Source of the DNA: Synechococcus sp. CO36386bin_29
GTDB lineage: Bacteria; Cyanobacteriota; Cyanobacteriia; PCC-6307; Cyanobiaceae
Assembly: GCA_011523835.1 (NCBI GenBank)
Contig: WTFZ01000051.1
Span: 1-64,000 of the forward strand
Length of the DNA: 64,000 nt
Direction of reading: 5' to 3'
In this document: one piece after another, positions 60,894 to 64,000 of the stretch
Layout: every line of letters starts with the position of its first letter
How positions within the stretch are numbered: position 1 is the first letter of the stretch
Notes under the pieces: model-generated
The model's database searches: none
Told to the model about the DNA's origin: nothing
Seen by the model: the letters and a program-made list of their open reading frames with translations, nothing else
Translations under genes and position numbers: made by a program

Positions 60894-61768
60894 GATGGTG
60901 CACCCACAACTGATCGGCGCCTTGCTGTTGCGATCACGACCCAGGCAATGGCCACCATCATCGTGAGAATGATGAAGCTGCCGATCATGATCGTTGCGCT
61001 GTACCCAAAATCAAGGAAACGCAGAGCATTCCAATAGGCATAAAGGGCGATGCTTTCGGTGCTGCTTGCCGGCCCACCTCCGGTCATCACCTGAATCAAA
61101 TCAAACACTCCGAAGGCCTGCGCCATACGAAACATCAATGCCAGTCCGAGATAGGGAAGCAGCAAGGGAAGCGTGATCTTTTTCAGGCAGGTCAAAGCCC
61201 CTGCACCCTCTAGCCGGGCAGCTTCATAAAGATCGGATGGAATGGTCTGGAGCCCTGCTAACAGAATCAGTGCAACGAAAGGGGTGGTTTTCCAGACATC
61301 GGCGTACACCGTGGTGAGCCAGGCCAGTGATGGTTCACCCAGGGCATTGAGTGAATGTCCAAAAACACTCTCAAAGAGTCGATTCACTGGGCCATAGGGC
61401 GTGTTGAAGATCCAGCGCCAACCCAACGCCATCACTGTTGTCGGGAGCGCCCAGGGAATCAGTGATGTGGTTCGGATCAAGGCCCGTCCTCGCTGTGGCT
61501 GGTTGAGCAACAACGCGATTGCCAACCCGAGCAGCAGTTCGAGCGTGACCGATGCCACAGCGAATCGAAGGGTCTGACCCAGGTCCTGCCAATAGCGAAG
61601 GTCATTGAGAAACCGGTTCCAGTTGGCACCGTCGTTGGGGATCGCCACCAAACCGGTCATGACCGAATCGGCGTGAAAACTCAACCACAGGTATCGAGCC
61701 AGAGGCAGTGCAAAGACACCTGCCATAAAGAGCATCGACGGCAAAAGCAGAAGCAGAAGCGTGGTCAT
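60890..61768 (-). CDS. ggtC: Glucosylglycerol ABC transporter permease
   Basis: 292 residues, MalF-type permease (LLLLLPSMLFMAGVFALPLA start, SLIPWALPTTVMALGWRWIF, PFVALILLAGLQTIPSDLYE). EAA loop: DLYEAARLEGAGALTCLKKI with TLPLLLPYLG. C-terminal GYSATIMIGSFIILTMMVAI. One-base overlap with ggtB and 4-base overlap with ggtD. Confidence 0.92.
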   Translation of the reverse strand: MTTLLLLLLPSMLFMAGVFALPLARYLWLSFHADSVMTGLVAIPNDGANWNRFLNDLRYWQDLGQTLRFAVASVTLELLLGLAIALLLNQPQRGRALIRTTSLIPWALPTTVMALGWRWIFNTPYGPVNRLFESVFGHSLNALGEPSLAWLTTVYADVWKTTPFVALILLAGLQTIPSDLYEAARLEGAGALTCLKKITLPLLLPYLGLALMFRMAQAFGVFDLIQVMTGGGPASSTESIALYAYWNALRFLDFGYSATIMIGSFIILTMMVAIAWVVIATARRRSVVGAPS

Positions 61769-63045
61769 CAGGGCGTGGCTCCTGCAGCAATGAGCACTTG
61801 TTCTGTGGTGTCCTGGGCTTGCTTCATGGCTGCTGGTGGAGGCGTCAAGCCGGTGAGGGTGCTGCTGAGATTTCGCTGCAGCACATCACTCATCTGGGCG
61901 TACAACGGCGTCTGCGGTCTGGGGCGCGCGTAGGGCAACGCTTCACCGATGGCGACCAAAGATGGGTAGGCGTTGGTGAGTTGCTCGTCTTTATATAAAG
62001 CAGCCTGCGTGGGTGTGTAACCAAAATTGGTGAACAGATAGCGCTGTGACTGTTCATTGGTCAGATATTTAATGGCCTCAATTGTGGATTGAGGATGGTG
62101 TGAACCCTGGAGAAGACTTAATCCCCAGCTGCCGATCGTGGCTGCGGGAGGTTGATTGGATTCAGCCACCATGGTGGTGATGCCAACCTTCCCTTTCACG
62201 GGGCTGTCATCCTTCTGCAATTCAGCCCAGGCATAGGGCCAGTTGCGCATGAAGGCTGAATTACCGGATTTGAAGCTCTGTAGAGATTCCGATTCGGAGT
62301 AATTGGTGACGGCTCTGGGGCTGATGCCTGTCGCGATCAGATCCTGCAACCATGTTGCAGCAGCAATGCCTGCAGGTCCATCGAGACCGATGGCACCGGA
62401 TTGGGGTTCATACCACTCTCCACCGAATCCATCAATCATTTCCAGAAACACACAGCTCAATCCTTCGTATTGACGCCCTTGCCACACATAGCCAAAAGGC
62501 ACTTGACCACTGTTTTGCAGCCTTGAGCTAATGGTTTCGAGTTGTTTCGGGGTGCGTGGTGGTTCATCCATCAGATCTGTGCGCCAATACAGCAAGCCGA
62601 GATCTGAGGTGAGCGGCCAGCGCTGAAGCGCACCTTCTGCATGGTTGCCTTCATTGGCTCCAGGGGCGAGAGAGGCGAAGTCCTGGTCAGTGAAGTAGGC
62701 ATCCAGTGGAGCCAGCCAACCAGCCTTGGCGTACTTCGCGACCCAGGTGACGTCCATCAAGAGCCCGTCAAAAGGGGTGTCTCCCAGCAACAAACTGCTG
62801 ATTGCGAGATCGGAGATGGATTCGGTTTCGAGTGGGCCACGGATGACATCCAAGTGAATGCGCCCCTTGTGTTCTTTGTTGAAAGAGCGAACGAGTTCAG
62901 CCGTGGCGTCGGCGAAGGGAGCCGGCATCAGGATTGAAACACTGTCTGTTTGACGTGCCAGGGTTGAAACACCGAGCACCGTTGAAGCAATGATGCTGAC
63001 AATCACCAGAATGAACCGGCTGCTCGTGCGCTTCATCCAATTCAT
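61768..63045 (-). CDS. ggtB: Glucosylglycerol ABC transporter substrate-binding protein
   Basis: 425 residues, periplasmic sugar-binding family 1. Signal segment (RFILVIVSIIASTVLGVSTL), then DSVSILMPAPFADATAELVR, WLAPLDAYFTDQDFASLAPG, WQGRQYEGLSCVFLEMIDGF, FMRNWPYAWAELQKDDSPVK and GSWGLSLLQGSHHPQSTIEA. No lipobox Cys is seen, so it may be a free periplasmic protein or N-terminally anchored. In Synechocystis the homologous Ggt system takes up glucosylglycerol, sucrose and trehalose. Starts 4 bases after ggpS. Confidence 0.9.
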   Translation of the reverse strand: MNWMKRTSSRFILVIVSIIASTVLGVSTLARQTDSVSILMPAPFADATAELVRSFNKEHKGRIHLDVIRGPLETESISDLAISSLLLGDTPFDGLLMDVTWVAKYAKAGWLAPLDAYFTDQDFASLAPGANEGNHAEGALQRWPLTSDLGLLYWRTDLMDEPPRTPKQLETISSRLQNSGQVPFGYVWQGRQYEGLSCVFLEMIDGFGGEWYEPQSGAIGLDGPAGIAAATWLQDLIATGISPRAVTNYSESESLQSFKSGNSAFMRNWPYAWAELQKDDSPVKGKVGITTMVAESNQPPAATIGSWGLSLLQGSHHPQSTIEAIKYLTNEQSQRYLFTNFGYTPTQAALYKDEQLTNAYPSLVAIGEALPYARPRPQTPLYAQMSDVLQRNLSSTLTGLTPPPAAMKQAQDTTEQVLIAAGATP

Positions 63046-63049
63046 CGCA

Positions 63050-64000
63050 TCAATCGGGTGTTTCCAATGAATTCATCTGTTCAGCAGCCCAATCAGACAC
63101 TGTGAATGTCTCCACTGCCAAACTCATGCGAGCCATCCTTTCCAGCTGTTCTGAGTTGGGCATGTCGATCGCGGTGTCGATGGCACTGTCCATCTGCTTA
63201 TGGGAGTTGGGATTGGTGAGAACAGCACCATCGAGAACCACTGAGGCACCAGTGAATTCCGACAAAACAAGCACACCATCTCGGCCTTTCCTCGTCGCTG
63301 CATATTCCTTGGCGACCAGATTGAGTCCATCTCTCAAGGGGGTGATCCAGCAGATGTCTGCCTGGGAGAACCAGGCCACCATCTCTTCATAGGGAATCCT
63401 GCGTGTTGAAAAACGAATCGGCACCCAGTCAATCTGGCTGAATCGTCCATTGATTCTTCCGATTGTCTCCTCGATTAACCGTTGGGTGTCCTCGTAGATT
63501 TTCATGCCTGATGCCGCAGCGACGCAGGCAAGCATCAACACAATTTTGCCGTGCAGTTCAGGCCTGCGTTCCAACAGCCGTTCGTAGGCCAACAACAGCT
63601 CTTCGTTGCCTTTTGTGTAGTCAACACGACTTGCTGAAAGAATGAGTTTACGACCTTTCTTGGTGTCTTCATTAATGCGTTCGCCAAGGTCGCAGACGTG
63701 AGAGTCTTTTGAAAGAGACTGGATCACATCGGGGGATGTGCCCACGGGCGATGAAAGTAATTTCACTTTTCGACCCCGGTAGTTCAACCATGGGGTTTCC
63801 GAAGGTTCCGTCAGTGCGGAGCCGCATCCCAGGAATCGCAGATTGACGGGTGTCTTGGGGCCTTTCTCAACACCGAGTAGGCAGTTCGCTGCTCGCGCAA
63901 AGTTCTCTGTGTACCGAGGGATGTGAAATCCCACGACATCACAACTGAGAAGACTTTCGACAATTTGTTTCCGCCAAGGCAAGATTGAAAAAACATCACT
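63050..64000 (-). CDS. ggpS: Glucosylglycerol-phosphate synthase (N-terminus outside window)
   Basis: The frame is open to the window edge (VFSILPWRKQIVESLL at the edge), so about the first third is missing. What is seen is a GT20 trehalose-phosphate-synthase-like enzyme: CDVVGFHIPRYTENFARAAN, VGTSPDVIQSLSKDSHVCDL, KLILSASRVDYTKGNEELLL (donor site), GRINGRFSQIDWVPIRFSTR, DGLNLVAKEYAATRKGRDGV and SEFTGASVVLDGAVLTNPNS. The GgpS branch uses ADP-glucose and glycerol-3-phosphate to make the osmolyte precursor. First gene of the ggpS-ggtBCDA operon. The phosphatase ggpP is not in the window. Confidence 0.92.
   Translation of the reverse strand, partial: SDVFSILPWRKQIVESLLSCDVVGFHIPRYTENFARAANCLLGVEKGPKTPVNLRFLGCGSALTEPSETPWLNYRGRKVKLLSSPVGTSPDVIQSLSKDSHVCDLGERINEDTKKGRKLILSASRVDYTKGNEELLLAYERLLERRPELHGKIVLMLACVAAASGMKIYEDTQRLIEETIGRINGRFSQIDWVPIRFSTRRIPYEEMVAWFSQADICWITPLRDGLNLVAKEYAATRKGRDGVLVLSEFTGASVVLDGAVLTNPNSHKQMDSAIDTAIDMPNSEQLERMARMSLAVETFTVSDWAAEQMNSLETPD

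Overview
The window is chromosomal DNA of a picocyanobacterium, most likely a marine Synechococcus of the Synechococcus/Cyanobium group. Reasons: petN, psaK, Psb32-, Thf1/Psb29- and Ycf49/Ycf55-type plastid-related genes; a PucC-family carrier; a purK gene followed at once by a 6S-like RNA; very tight gene packing with 1-4 base start/stop overlaps; and a glucosylglycerol synthesis and uptake locus. No tRNA, rRNA, CRISPR array, integrase, transposase or insertion sequence was recognised.

Layout. 0-17 kb: dense core and small hypothetical genes, including a Ycf55-like protein cut by the window edge, a Fur-family regulator, hisA, pgsA, an L,D-transpeptidase, PdeM, a GluR0-like ligand-gated channel, a PPC-glutaredoxin fusion, and a DUF1543/chromate transporter pair. 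17.2-20.2 kb: an AT-richer stretch with a secreted Cys-rich protein and an acyltransferase-3 membrane protein. 20-31 kb: a Lhr-like helicase, DNA ligase and MBL-fold exonuclease which, with PdeM at 8 kb, make up the complete 'ligase-associated' DNA repair set; between them lies a DUF350 / membrane protein / Gly-rich protein / membrane spermidine-synthase-like / DUF4178 module; then nadA and a cyanobacterial metallophosphoesterase. 31-55 kb: housekeeping and photosynthesis genes (a glycosyltransferase-like protein, a lambda-endolysin-like exported protein, psb32, midA, aroB, purK, 6S RNA, PucC, clpS, petN, thf1, clpP, ftsH, pyk, scpB, ilvA, dxs, psaK, DUF3593/DUF2499). 55.5-59 kb: an AT-rich segment with csaB followed by two visibly broken genes, a PstS/SphX-like phosphate-binding protein (in-frame stop) and a CorA transporter (in-frame stop plus a 2-base insertion). 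59-64 kb: the ggpS-ggtB-ggtC-ggtD-ggtA operon for the compatible solute glucosylglycerol; ggpS runs off the right edge.

The most unusual points are: (i) the four-part ligase-associated repair system spread over about 21 kb; (ii) two genes whose conserved N-termini can be reached only from a non-AUG (CTG) start, one of them overlapping the DUF350 stop codon as CTGA; (iii) three inactivating lesions in two neighbouring transport genes; (iv) the polyamine-synthase-like/DUF350/DUF4178 membrane module with two uncharacterised extra members; (v) a 13-residue Cys-bracketed motif, C-x2-G-[YW]-x7-C, shared by two otherwise different small exported proteins. All calls are from reading the sequence and translations only; no database search was run.
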